14,292 nucleotides of DNA from Bacteroidota bacterium (GCA_003455275.1 DMRR01000196.1:1-14292), one strand, 5' to 3'. Counted from the first letter of the stretch, positions 6,720 through 14,292 are shown. Notes: a model not told the origin generated them from the sequence alone. Made by a program: numbers and translations.

Positions 6720-9700
6720 ATGAGAAGATTTATACAAACATTCATATTGATTGGAGTTATTACATCGGGTGCTTTTGCTCAATGTCCATTCAATCTTTCT
6801 GGTGTAGTTACCAACCTCACATGCAATGGTTCCAATGATGGAGCTGTTAATCTTTCCGTAGCTGGGGGTGCGAGCGGAAATCCACCAGTGTATTGCATGC
6901 CCGGTTACACTCAACCTGGCTGTAATTGCACTGCTACATGGGACTTCATCAATAATTTCTGGACAACAGGCGGATCAACCAATATCACAAATTTGAATTC
7001 TGGCTGTAATGGAGTTTTGCCAAACAACTACCACTACTTTGTAGGTATGGTAGTCTCAGTTATGCCTGGAGGAAGTTTTGGTGTCAATATTCAATGTGCT
7101 GCACCGGGAACAGGATGCAGTTCAACTTATCAGCATGGAATGAGAATTTGGGTTGATTGGAATAATGATGGTGATTATTATGATGCAAATGAAAATGCCT
7201 ATAACACTGGAACATCAGGATTTCAGGTTTTCTCAGGAACTATTACATGCCCTATCGGAACAGCTTGTGGTTTGAAAAGAATGCGTGCTCGTTCGGCTTG
7301 GATTTCAGTTCCTAGTGATCCATGTAATACATTAAGTTATGGCGAGTGTGAAGAATATGATGTTATGGTTGGCTCTCCATACACTTATCTGTGGAGTAAC
7401 GGAGCAACAACTGAGGACATATCAAATCTTGCCGCAGGAACATACATTGTAACAGTTACAAGCGGAGCAACTTCTGCTCAGGACACTTTTATTATTACAC
7501 AACCACTTCCATTGCTTGCAACAATTACTGCCGGCGGTCCTACCACCTTTTGTCAGGGAGACAGTGTGATATTAACAGCAAGCGGCGCCGGCGCAACTTC
7601 TTTTACATGGAGCAATGGTTCTACTCTTAATCCGTTAACTGCTCTATCTTCTGGGATTTATTCTGTTACTGCAACAACTCCTGCAGGATGCAACTCAATC
7701 GCAACGATAAATGTCACTGTAAATCCTTCACCTCCTGCTCCTAATATTTCTGCTGCCGGTTCAACTAATTTTTGTATTGGAGGTAGTGTTACCCTTACAT
7801 CTGATGCAGGGGCAGCCACAGTTTGGCAACCCTCTGGAATTATCGGATCAACTCTTACCGTGAATGTTTCCGGAAATTACACCGCAACAATTACTGACGC
7901 ATTCGGATGTTCATCCTCGTCAGCACCAACAATTGTAAATGTGGTTCCTCTTCCGGTTGCCACTATTACTCCAAGCGGACCTACAACTTTCTGTCAGGGA
8001 AATTCTGTAACACTTACTTCCAATTATCCAACCGGAAATACATGGAGCACCGGAGCAACCTCATCGTCAATCAATGTAAACGCTGCCGGTAATTATTCAT
8101 TCATTGTTGATTTAGGAAATGGATGTATTGATACGAGTGTTGCAACGGCGGTTGCTGTTAATCCTAATCCAACTCCAACAATAACTCCATCTGGAGTTAC
8201 TTCTTTTTGCCAGGGTGGAAGTGTGACTCTTACATCAAACTATGCAGGCGGAAATAGCTGGAGCACCGGAGCAAACACAGCTTCAATCAATGTTCTTTCA
8301 TCAGGTAGTTATACTCTCACTGTTACAGATGCAAATGGTTGCACTGGAACGGCAGGTCCGCAAAATGTAACCGTGAATCCAATACCGGCCGCTCCAATAA
8401 TAACCCCGTCTGGTCCAACAACTTTTTGTGCGGGTGGAACTGTTACGCTTTCTTCAAATTACCCTTCAGGCAATTTGTGGAGCAGTGGTGTCAACACCTC
8501 TTCAATAACAGTTTTTGGAAGCGGAACATTTTCGGTCACCTATACCGACAATAATGGATGCACTTCTCCATCAAGCAGTATTCAGATCACTGTAAATCCT
8601 GTTCCGACTGCTGCCATTACAGCGAGCACGCTTTCACTTTGTCTTGTAAATACACTGACTGTGGCTTACAATGGAACGGCCAGCGCATCGGCTGCGTACA
8701 ATTGGGATTTTGATGGTGCTACAGTTTTGAGCGGAAGCGGTCAAGGTCCATACAATTTGAGCTTTCCGGCTGCAGGTAATTATACGATTACAGTTGATGT
8801 GACAGAGAATGGCTGCACAAGTCCTGTTGCTTCTGCAAACATTACGGTTTACAACAATCCAACTTCTTCATTTACTATTTCTGACGACACCATTTGCAGC
8901 GGCGAAACTGTTTCTCTCCAGTATTCAGGCAATGCAGGTTCTACCGCAAACTATATCTGGGATCCGGGAGCAGGAATTATAAGCAGTGGCAGTGGACAAG
9001 GCCCAATATCAGTTGTAATTAATGCTCCGGGAACAAATACTGTTTCGCTTCAGGTTTCCGAAAACGGGTGCGCTTCTGTAACAACTAATCAAAGTGTTTT
9101 TGTCAACGCATTGCCACAGGTTATTATGAATGCCGCCCCTCATTCCGCTTGCGATTCACTGACTACGGTTATTTCAACTTCTACTCCCGGTGTTTCTTAT
9201 TCATGGAATATTTCTGATGGAACCACGGAGACTTCAACTTCTTTCCAGCATTATTTCGGAAACGGAGTTTATGATGTAACATTGACAGTGACTGATGCAA
9301 ACGGATGTTCTAAAACACTCACTCAGCCCGGATACATTGTTGTGTTACCAACACCGGTCGCAGCCTTCTCTTACAAACCAACTACTGATTCTGCTGTTGA
9401 TCTTTCTGACGCAGTATTTTATTTCACTAACCTTTCAAGTAATGCTTTTTCATATAATTGGGATTTTGGCGACAATCTTCCCAGCTCGCTCATGAATCCG
9501 TATCATCAATATTTTGATACCGGAAGTTTTCATGTTACGCTTTATGCAATTAATGAACTCGGATGTTATGACAGTGCCAGTGCCGGACCATTTATTGTGA
9601 AAGAAGATCCAAGTTTTTTTATACCAAATGCATTTACACCAAATGGTGATGAACTAAATGATGTTTGGAAAGTTTATGGCGCAAGACTGATAAATGTAGA

Positions 9701-9881
9701 TATAAATATTTTCGATAGAACCGGAGAGCTTGTTGGGCAGATTCATTCAATAAATGATTCGTGGGATGGTACTTTTCTCGGAAAAAAACTTAACACCGGT
9801 GTATTTGTTTATAGCGGCGTGATTCAGTTTGATACAACTAAAAAGAAAAAAGTACGGGGAGATATTAATCTATTCCGCTAA
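6720..9881 (+). CDS. Secreted multi-repeat adhesin-like protein with GEVED, SprB, Ig/PKD repeats and type IX sorting domain
   Basis: A 1053-residue protein. The signal peptide is residues 1-20 (SGAFA-QC). Residues 28-52 (LTCNGSNDGAVNLSVAGG) are the first half of a SprB repeat. Its second half, YTYLWSNGATTEDISNLAAG ending FIITQP, comes at 218-262. Between them (53-217) sits a GEVED-type domain: YCMPGYTQPGC start, IWVDWNNDGDYYDANE, KRMRARSAW and YGECEEYDV. Five tandem Ig-like repeats of about 72 residues follow (263-627; core P-TTFC-GG-VTLTS ... WSTGA ... SINV ... GNY ... NGC ... VNP), then about four PKD-like repeats (628-960; NWDFDG, GNYTITVDV, NWDFGDN). The end (965-1053; FFIPNAFTPNGDELNDVW, FDRTGELV, SWDGTFLGKKLNTGVFVY, KVRGDINLFR) is the gliding-motility-associated type B sorting domain for type IX secretion. 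Likely a surface or extracellular adhesin-like protein; the ligand is unknown. ATG 6720 is the only start giving the signal peptide. Confidence 0.92.
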   Translation: MRRFIQTFILIGVITSGAFAQCPFNLSGVVTNLTCNGSNDGAVNLSVAGGASGNPPVYCMPGYTQPGCNCTATWDFINNFWTTGGSTNITNLNSGCNGVLPNNYHYFVGMVVSVMPGGSFGVNIQCAAPGTGCSSTYQHGMRIWVDWNNDGDYYDANENAYNTGTSGFQVFSGTITCPIGTACGLKRMRARSAWISVPSDPCNTLSYGECEEYDVMVGSPYTYLWSNGATTEDISNLAAGTYIVTVTSGATSAQDTFIITQPLPLLATITAGGPTTFCQGDSVILTASGAGATSFTWSNGSTLNPLTALSSGIYSVTATTPAGCNSIATINVTVNPSPPAPNISAAGSTNFCIGGSVTLTSDAGAATVWQPSGIIGSTLTVNVSGNYTATITDAFGCSSSSAPTIVNVVPLPVATITPSGPTTFCQGNSVTLTSNYPTGNTWSTGATSSSINVNAAGNYSFIVDLGNGCIDTSVATAVAVNPNPTPTITPSGVTSFCQGGSVTLTSNYAGGNSWSTGANTASINVLSSGSYTLTVTDANGCTGTAGPQNVTVNPIPAAPIITPSGPTTFCAGGTVTLSSNYPSGNLWSSGVNTSSITVFGSGTFSVTYTDNNGCTSPSSSIQITVNPVPTAAITASTLSLCLVNTLTVAYNGTASASAAYNWDFDGATVLSGSGQGPYNLSFPAAGNYTITVDVTENGCTSPVASANITVYNNPTSSFTISDDTICSGETVSLQYSGNAGSTANYIWDPGAGIISSGSGQGPISVVINAPGTNTVSLQVSENGCASVTTNQSVFVNALPQVIMNAAPHSACDSLTTVISTSTPGVSYSWNISDGTTETSTSFQHYFGNGVYDVTLTVTDANGCSKTLTQPGYIVVLPTPVAAFSYKPTTDSAVDLSDAVFYFTNLSSNAFSYNWDFGDNLPSSLMNPYHQYFDTGSFHVTLYAINELGCYDSASAGPFIVKEDPSFFIPNAFTPNGDELNDVWKVYGARLINVDINIFDRTGELVGQIHSINDSWDGTFLGKKLNTGVFVYSGVIQFDTTKKKKVRGDINLFR
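7506..8600 (+). repeat. Five tandem ~220-bp Ig-like repeats inside the secreted protein gene
   Basis: Codons 263-627 encode five consecutive copies of one module, starting near 7506, 7728, 7950, 8166 and 8382. DNA similarity is still visible: copies 3 and 4 share TGGAGCACCGGAGCAA (8042-8057 and 8261-8276), and the 'CC.AC.ACTTT.TG' start recurs in copies 1, 3 and 5. Copies 3-5 are closest to one another, pointing to relatively recent internal duplication. Copy number may vary between strains by slippage or recombination. Confidence 0.75.
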
Positions 9882-9883
9882 AC

Positions 9884-11062
9884 TTATTTCTTAAGTATTT
9901 CCAGGAATTTTTGATAGGTTGAAGAGATGGAATGAAATTGTTCCACTTTATTTCGTGCACTAGTTCCGATATTTTTTCTCAATGAAGAATTCAAAATTAG
10001 CGTCCTGATTTTTTGTTCCCATTCCTCAGTTGTATTGGCAATCAGAATATCTTCTCCATCTTTAAAGTGAGGCGATAATCCAAATGGAGAGCCCACCATT
10101 GGAATTGCGGCTGCTGCATACTCCAAACTTTTGTAAGCAACTTTTCCTCTTGAGAAAACAGTATCTTCAGGCAACGGATAAAGCGAGATGTCTGATTCAG
10201 CGAGGAGTTTGAAAAAAGTTTTTTCATTCCATTGCAGATGCCGAATGATTTTGCTTTTGAATCCGCCATCCACCTTGCATATCATCAACAGTTCAAGAGG
10301 AGTTGACTCATTTATTTTTTCAAGGACAGGAATTATGGTTTCGAGATAAATGACATTGTAAATACTTCCTGTCCAGAAAATTTTTATCGGCGCACTCAGC
10401 TCATAATTGTTTTTGATTTCATACTTCGTAAGATTCAAGCCGAGATCATTGATCAAAACATTTGAATTATACTTTTTAAAATACTGAGCAAGAAAATCAT
10501 TCACTACAGAAACTTTATTGCAACACCGTGCAATTGCATTATAGAATTCAGGATTGCGCTCATAGTCCGCATCAAAAAAATCCACTGTGACATTTGGATT
10601 GATTTTGCATATTAATTTTTCGAGATACGGAGTCTTCTGATCATAGTAAAGCGAGAACAGATTCCGCTGAAAAAAAACTGTCTTGTAATTACCTGCGGCG
10701 AGCACTACAAATAATCTTCTCCAGAAAAGAAGTGAGAGATAAAAAAATTCTACTGTGCGGCTCTTTGCATTGAAATAAATGTTATCATGAAATTTGTGAG
10801 AACAGGTATAATGAATCCGGTATTTGTATCCATCCTTTTCCATCATCGGCAAGTAAACCTGGAAACGCGAAACCGTTCCTGTGTTGTCTTTATGTGTGAA
10901 TGGGAAAAACAGGAAATCTTTTTTCGGATTTTTTCTTCTGAATAAAAATGAAACTGAGATGAGAATAATTACAGTTGCTCTTCCGAAGAAAAGCGAGAGG
11001 AGCAGAATGAGATAAGCAAACCGTTCGAGTTGCTTTAAGAAGAATGGTGGATGTTTCTGCAC
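9884..11062 (-). CDS. GT4-like family glycosyltransferase
   Basis: A 392-residue GT-B-fold transferase that probably moves a sugar from a nucleotide donor to a surface polysaccharide, lipid or glycoprotein precursor. Residues about 15-42 are strongly hydrophobic (FAYLILLLSLFFG, VIILISVSFLF) and end in RRKNPKK, suggesting a membrane-attached N-terminus. The donor-binding half shows IKIFWTGSIYNVIYLETIIP (226-245), ADSDIS-type LLAESDISLYPLPED (286-300) and GKVAYKSLEYAAAAIPMVGS (306-325) with the E-x-x-A-x-x-x-P-x-V pattern of GT4 enzymes. The acceptor is unknown. The only plausible start is GTG at 11062-11060; no ATG occurs until residue 73. It lies 21 bases after the response regulator gene, in the same frame and strand, and convergent with the secreted-protein gene, 2 bases between stops. 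Confidence 0.85.
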   Translation of the reverse strand: MQKHPPFFLKQLERFAYLILLLSLFFGRATVIILISVSFLFRRKNPKKDFLFFPFTHKDNTGTVSRFQVYLPMMEKDGYKYRIHYTCSHKFHDNIYFNAKSRTVEFFYLSLLFWRRLFVVLAAGNYKTVFFQRNLFSLYYDQKTPYLEKLICKINPNVTVDFFDADYERNPEFYNAIARCCNKVSVVNDFLAQYFKKYNSNVLINDLGLNLTKYEIKNNYELSAPIKIFWTGSIYNVIYLETIIPVLEKINESTPLELLMICKVDGGFKSKIIRHLQWNEKTFFKLLAESDISLYPLPEDTVFSRGKVAYKSLEYAAAAIPMVGSPFGLSPHFKDGEDILIANTTEEWEQKIRTLILNSSLRKNIGTSARNKVEQFHSISSTYQKFLEILKK

Positions 11063-11083
11063 GCGGTAAAAATAATTCCGCGT
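11061..11083 (-). promoter_or_regulatory. Intercistronic hairpin covering the glycosyltransferase start codon
   Basis: On the minus strand, ACGCGG (11083-11078) directly follows the regulator's TAA, and CCGCGT (11066-11061) includes the first two bases of the GTG start codon. The two arms are perfectly complementary across an 11-base A/T loop. A ribosome finishing the upstream gene would open this stem, so translational coupling is plausible. No Shine-Dalgarno sequence is seen in the gap. Confidence 0.45.
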
Positions 11084-11977
11084 TTAATTCATTTCAGGTT
11101 TGAGCGCAAGCTTCACCAACACTTTATTTCCTTTGTCAAGATATTTCATATCGAGATAAGAATTCACAATCGCAATTCCGCGACCGTGATTATCAAATAC
11201 ACGCGAATCATCGAAGCGCAAATATTTTTCGTAATCAAAACCACTGCCTTCATCTTCCACCAGAACATGCAGCTTACCATCTTCTTTTTTCAATGACACA
11301 TGCACCATTCGTTTTTGATAATCAGGAAGCGCAAGCCTCTTCTGAATTTCATCCTGCAGGTTTCCTTTCTCAATCAATATTGTTTTCTCTTCATAAGTGA
11401 TGGCAAGGTTTCCATGCTCCACTGCATTGGTGAGCAACTCTGAAACATACATTGCTTCTTCAGGGTTTGCGCAAATGTTTGCGATTCGCACCGCAAGAAA
11501 TTCGCCTTCGGCAACCGAGCGATAACGAAACACCGCTGAGTCAAGCAAGCGGAAGGAATTTTCGGCAAGGCGGAGTTTGGTGAGCAATTCTTTCTGATGA
11601 AGATGATCTTCCACTGCTGCATGAATAGTGGAAAGCAGAACCTCGCGCTTTACAGGTTTTGTTAAATAATAATAAGCTCCGGCATCAATTCCTTCCTTGA
11701 TGTTCTCAGGTTTGTCCATACCGGTTTGCATTATTACCTGTATGCTTTCATATTGCGGTTGCGCACGAATCCATTTCAGTAATTCAATACCGGTCATCTG
11801 CGGCATTTCCCAATCAAGCAGAATTACTGAAACATGCTCGTGATTCTTCGCCAAAATTTCCTGTGCATCTGATGCATCACCGGCGGTGAGAAGAGAATAT
11901 CCTTCATTGGAAAGAAGAGGGGACACCAGCTTTATGAATATCGGGTCATCATCAACAAGCAGAATGGTGTGAATCAT
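11084..11977 (-). CDS. Response regulator fused to an RsbW-type HATPase domain
   Basis: A 297-residue cytoplasmic signalling protein. The receiver domain is residues 1-125, with acidic Asp9-Asp11, phosphoacceptor Asp55 (ILLDWEMP), Thr85 and Lys107 (LTKPV). A helical linker (126-160) leads to an ATPase domain of the anti-sigma-factor type (161-295): N-box ELLTNAVEHGN (180-190; Glu180, Asn184), G1-like DEGSGFD (242-248) and G2-like NHGRGIAIVNSYLD (263-276). RsbW/SpoIIAB-like domains phosphorylate anti-anti-sigma proteins or bind sigma factors. Here phosphorylation of Asp55 by an unseen sensor kinase would presumably switch that activity. Unlike many relatives there is no PP2C phosphatase domain and no DNA-binding domain. 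It lacks the histidine box of a sensor kinase. It lies 35 bases after the lamin-tail protein gene and 21 before the glycosyltransferase; partner genes are not in the window. Confidence 0.9.
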   Translation of the reverse strand: MIHTILLVDDDPIFIKLVSPLLSNEGYSLLTAGDASDAQEILAKNHEHVSVILLDWEMPQMTGIELLKWIRAQPQYESIQVIMQTGMDKPENIKEGIDAGAYYYLTKPVKREVLLSTIHAAVEDHLHQKELLTKLRLAENSFRLLDSAVFRYRSVAEGEFLAVRIANICANPEEAMYVSELLTNAVEHGNLAITYEEKTILIEKGNLQDEIQKRLALPDYQKRMVHVSLKKEDGKLHVLVEDEGSGFDYEKYLRFDDSRVFDNHGRGIAIVNSYLDMKYLDKGNKVLVKLALKPEMN

Positions 11978-11993
11978 ATTTATTTCTTCAGTT

Positions 11994-12001
11994 CAAAAAT
12001 A
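11994..12001 (-). promoter_or_regulatory. Possible -7 promoter box before the response regulator
   Basis: On the minus strand TATTTTTG (12001-11994) matches TAnnTTTG exactly and lies 16 bases ahead of the ATG, in the 35-base gap after the lamin-tail gene. No TTG is found at the expected -33 distance, so it may be an internal promoter of the cluster or chance in A/T-rich DNA. Confidence 0.35.
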
Positions 12002-12012
12002 ATTTCTGTTCG

Positions 12013-14292
12013 TTAATTCATTTTCCCAGCAAGCACAGCAATCTTTTTTTCTGCGTGAACATTACCTCTCAAATCGAAATACTGGAACCAGATAATGTAG
12101 GCACCCACTTCAGCACGAATCTTTTCATCAGTAATTCCATCCCAAACAAAAAATCCTTTTTGTTCAAGCAGTGCATTCTTCGCAATGCTCCGGACTAAGA
12201 CTCCGCGATCATTAAACACAGAAACAGTGGCAACATATCCTGGAGCATCAAGATTGTAATTGATGAGCAGCACATCATTGTATCCATCCTGATCGGGCGA
12301 AAAAGTTGGGGGTTCGATGGTGATGTTGTTATCCGCATTCGGATTTTGGAATTGAGAATTCACATAAGCCGGAGTTCCGAAACCAACTGTACTGGCAGCG
12401 GAATGCCAGTTCAATGAATCCTGTGTTGCAGCACCGTAACTGATTCTTTCGAGCGAAACACCTTCGTGTGTATTCAACAATGCGAACTGCCATTTATCAG
12501 AGTAGTGAAGCTCGTCTAAAATATTTCCGGTGTTGGTGAGAAGAACAACTTTTCCTTCATCATCATTGAAGGAAGGAAGCGCACTGACTTCAACAATGTT
12601 CTGCGGGTTCGGTGTCATGTAATTTGCTTTTACCCAATCAGCATTTTCAGTGAGCACCGCAAACTCACCAGGTAGCAGAAGAAATCCATCGCTGCAAACA
12701 GCAGGGTCTTTAATGGCGCCGCTGTCGTCGCGCGATGCAATGATGAGTTGATTGAGGTCGAGCGTTTTTTCAGAATGATTGTAGAGTTCTACATAATCAT
12801 AACCTCCTGAGGCAGGGTTGTAAAGAATTTCATTGATGATTACATCCAATGAATTCGGTAAATCGGGTATGGCGAATCGTGCGGTGTTATTGCTGCCAAT
12901 AATATTTCCAACACAATCAGAAATATTAGTTGCAGTAATTGTATAAACTGTTGAAGACTGAATCACATTGCTAAATGAAACATCCACAACAGAGAAATCA
13001 TTTTTTGCAATCACTGATGAAACGGTGAGTGAAGGATTGACAGAATAATTTGAAGTAAGAATTGCAATACCGCTATCAAGCGGCTCATTGAAGTAGAGCC
13101 GGATATTCTGATTATCTAGAATAATTGCGCGAAGAAGTTCAGGTGCATTTGTATCAGGGTTATTTGCAAAAACAGAATTTCTTTTTCCCGGAGTTCCTCC
13201 GTTTGAATTGGTGCTTGCTTTCCAATCATTAATTCCTCCGCACGGATTATTCGGATCAATTCTTTCGAGCGACCATCCTCCTCCATCCTTCAGTGCATCC
13301 TGATACCACGATGAAGAATAATTGACTGCATTTATGAGCTTACCGCTTCCATCGCGCAGTTTCAAACTGTCGCCATCATCGTTCAGCGAAGGCAAGGAAG
13401 AAAGCCCGAGTGCATTTCCAAAAACAGAAAGCGAAGCGTAATCAGAAGCATGACACAGAATGAGAAAACTATCCGGAGCAAGAATGTAGAAAGGCAAAGT
13501 GTAATCAGAAGTAGCATCGCTGAAAGTCCATCCGCCCAAATCAATATTGAAAGCGGAGCGATTAAAAAACTCGACCCACTCTGCATCTGGTAAACCAACA
13601 GTTGGTGTTGGGTTCGCCATAATTTCATTGATCAGCACATCGTATTGGTGCGGCTGATAATAACTAAACTGAATTGTTCCGTTCGAAATCGCATTTCCTG
13701 AATTATCCTGAACTCCGTTGCAGGTGAGCGTATAGGTTGTTGCATTTTGCATTGCAGTTCCGAGTGTAAGATGCACCAATGAAAAATTACCGGCATCACG
13801 GACAGCTGCAGAAGGAAAACCCATGGTGGTGATTGAATAATTCAGATTGAGTTGAGCTGTATTTAACTCAACTGCTTCACTGAAACCAACATCTACATGC
13901 GTTGCGTCAATTACAGTGGCCGTGAGAATTGAAGGCGGAGTTACATCCACAATGATGGGACCGGCATACACATCATCAAAAAAATATTTCGTGTTGTTGC
14001 TTGCCGAGTATTTCACCAATACACCGAGATAGGCGCTGGTAGTGAAAGTCAAATCATTTACAGTTCCCTGCAAAATATAATTGGCCCCTGTTCCGGTGTT
14101 GTCGTAGTAGAGTGAAAAATTACCGGAAGCATCGCAAGTCACTTTCACCTTCATCGGGTTGTTAGATGAACTGGATACAGTTCCGTCTGTGCCGTCAATG
14201 ATCATAGTTTCCGCTCCGGCAACTTTTTTATACAGCGAAACTTCATCATTAGTATTTCCAATCTTTACAAAATAGCCGCTCACTAATCCTTC
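12013..14292 (-). CDS. Lamin-tail-domain secreted protein, 5' end cut by window edge
   Basis: 759 codons are visible and the frame is open to the last base. GTG at 14283 is inside a domain, so the true start and signal peptide lie outside. In window numbering, residues about 1-113 resemble a concanavalin/LamG-like sandwich (GYFVKIGNTNDEVSLYKK, YLGVLVKYS, KYFFDDVYAG). Then comes a duplicated pair: Ig-like Big_5 (118-214; PPSILTATV, VGFSEAVE, YTLTCNGVQDNSGN), lamin tail domain (215-373; VLINEIMANP, AEWVEFFNRS, DLGGWTFSD, SLERIDP, TPGKRNS), Big_5 (380-476; YFNEPLD, YTITATNISDCVGN) and lamin tail domain (481-647; VIINEILYNP, YVELYNHS, VSLERISYG, GFGTPAYVN). The tail (655-759; FSPDQDGYNDVLLINYNL, VFNDRGVLVRSI, VWDGITDEK, VGAYIIWFQYFD) is a FlgD/CHU_C-like C-terminal domain as found on exported Bacteroidota proteins. 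It is probably an extracellular or surface protein; lamin tail domains are thought to bind partners or nucleic acid or help localisation. First gene of a possible unit with the regulator and glycosyltransferase. Confidence 0.88.
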   Translation of the reverse strand, partial: EGLVSGYFVKIGNTNDEVSLYKKVAGAETMIIDGTDGTVSSSSNNPMKVKVTCDASGNFSLYYDNTGTGANYILQGTVNDLTFTTSAYLGVLVKYSASNNTKYFFDDVYAGPIIVDVTPPSILTATVIDATHVDVGFSEAVELNTAQLNLNYSITTMGFPSAAVRDAGNFSLVHLTLGTAMQNATTYTLTCNGVQDNSGNAISNGTIQFSYYQPHQYDVLINEIMANPTPTVGLPDAEWVEFFNRSAFNIDLGGWTFSDATSDYTLPFYILAPDSFLILCHASDYASLSVFGNALGLSSLPSLNDDGDSLKLRDGSGKLINAVNYSSSWYQDALKDGGGWSLERIDPNNPCGGINDWKASTNSNGGTPGKRNSVFANNPDTNAPELLRAIILDNQNIRLYFNEPLDSGIAILTSNYSVNPSLTVSSVIAKNDFSVVDVSFSNVIQSSTVYTITATNISDCVGNIIGSNNTARFAIPDLPNSLDVIINEILYNPASGGYDYVELYNHSEKTLDLNQLIIASRDDSGAIKDPAVCSDGFLLLPGEFAVLTENADWVKANYMTPNPQNIVEVSALPSFNDDEGKVVLLTNTGNILDELHYSDKWQFALLNTHEGVSLERISYGAATQDSLNWHSAASTVGFGTPAYVNSQFQNPNADNNITIEPPTFSPDQDGYNDVLLINYNLDAPGYVATVSVFNDRGVLVRSIAKNALLEQKGFFVWDGITDEKIRAEVGAYIIWFQYFDLRGNVHAEKKIAVLAGKMN

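Noticed and set aside
7506..8600. CRISPR-like regular repeats
   Set aside because: The period is about 220 bases, the repeats are in frame, degenerate and encode Ig-like domains; there are no short identical repeats with unique spacers.
9882..9896. Terminator hairpin between the convergent genes
   Set aside because: ACTTA/TAAGT is only a 5-bp A/T stem overlapping the glycosyltransferase stop codon; too weak to call.
14281..14283. GTG as start of the lamin-tail protein
   Set aside because: The frame continues open to the window edge, the GTG lies within a folded domain, and no signal peptide follows it.

Overview
The window looks like chromosome from a member of the Bacteroidota, moderately AT-rich and probably environmental. 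The clues are two secreted multi-domain proteins whose C-terminal domains belong to the gliding-motility / type IX secretion cargo world, a TonB-dependent receptor with an N-terminal carboxypeptidase-regulatory-like domain, promoter-like TAnnTTTG boxes in place of sigma70 -10/-35 elements, and a G/C-rich palindromic intergenic repeat of a kind I associate with this phylum. Genus cannot be told.

Layout. (1) Bases 1-898, minus strand: the first 57 codons of a TolC-type outer-membrane efflux protein, preceded by a TetR/AcrR regulator, presumably the head of an RND-type efflux operon continuing off the left edge. The gap between them is filled by a 109-base palindromic repeat that also supplies the TolC start codon. 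(2) 899-1006: a divergent control region with a TetR promoter and an operator-like inverted repeat touching the tetR start codon. (3) 1007-6451, plus strand: a TonB-dependent receptor, class II fumarase (fumC), and a LutB-like LUD/iron-sulphur protein without LutA or LutC beside it. (4) 6452-6719: a 268-base gap with a short minus-strand reading frame that may be a gene remnant. (5) 6720-9881, plus strand: a 1053-residue secreted repeat protein (split SprB repeat with a GEVED domain inside it, tandem Ig/PKD-like repeats, type IX sorting domain). (6) 9884-14292, minus strand, read right to left: a lamin-tail-domain secreted protein cut by the right edge, a response regulator fused to an RsbW-type ATPase, and a GT4-like glycosyltransferase, closely spaced and possibly one transcription unit. 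This unit meets the repeat-protein gene tail to tail with 2 bases between stop codons.

How the genes fit together. The left part is envelope traffic (efflux with its regulator, TonB-dependent uptake). The middle is central carbon metabolism (fumarate/malate interconversion and probable lactate oxidation). The right part is cell-surface biology: two exported repeat proteins flanking a signalling protein and a sugar transferase. No mobile element, phage, CRISPR array, tRNA or rRNA was seen. I do not find a clear-cut new system. The most unusual items are the repeat-derived start of the TolC gene, the GEVED domain nested in a SprB repeat, and the in-frame, hairpin-bearing junction between the response regulator and the glycosyltransferase. 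No gap longer than 300 bases lacks a gene.
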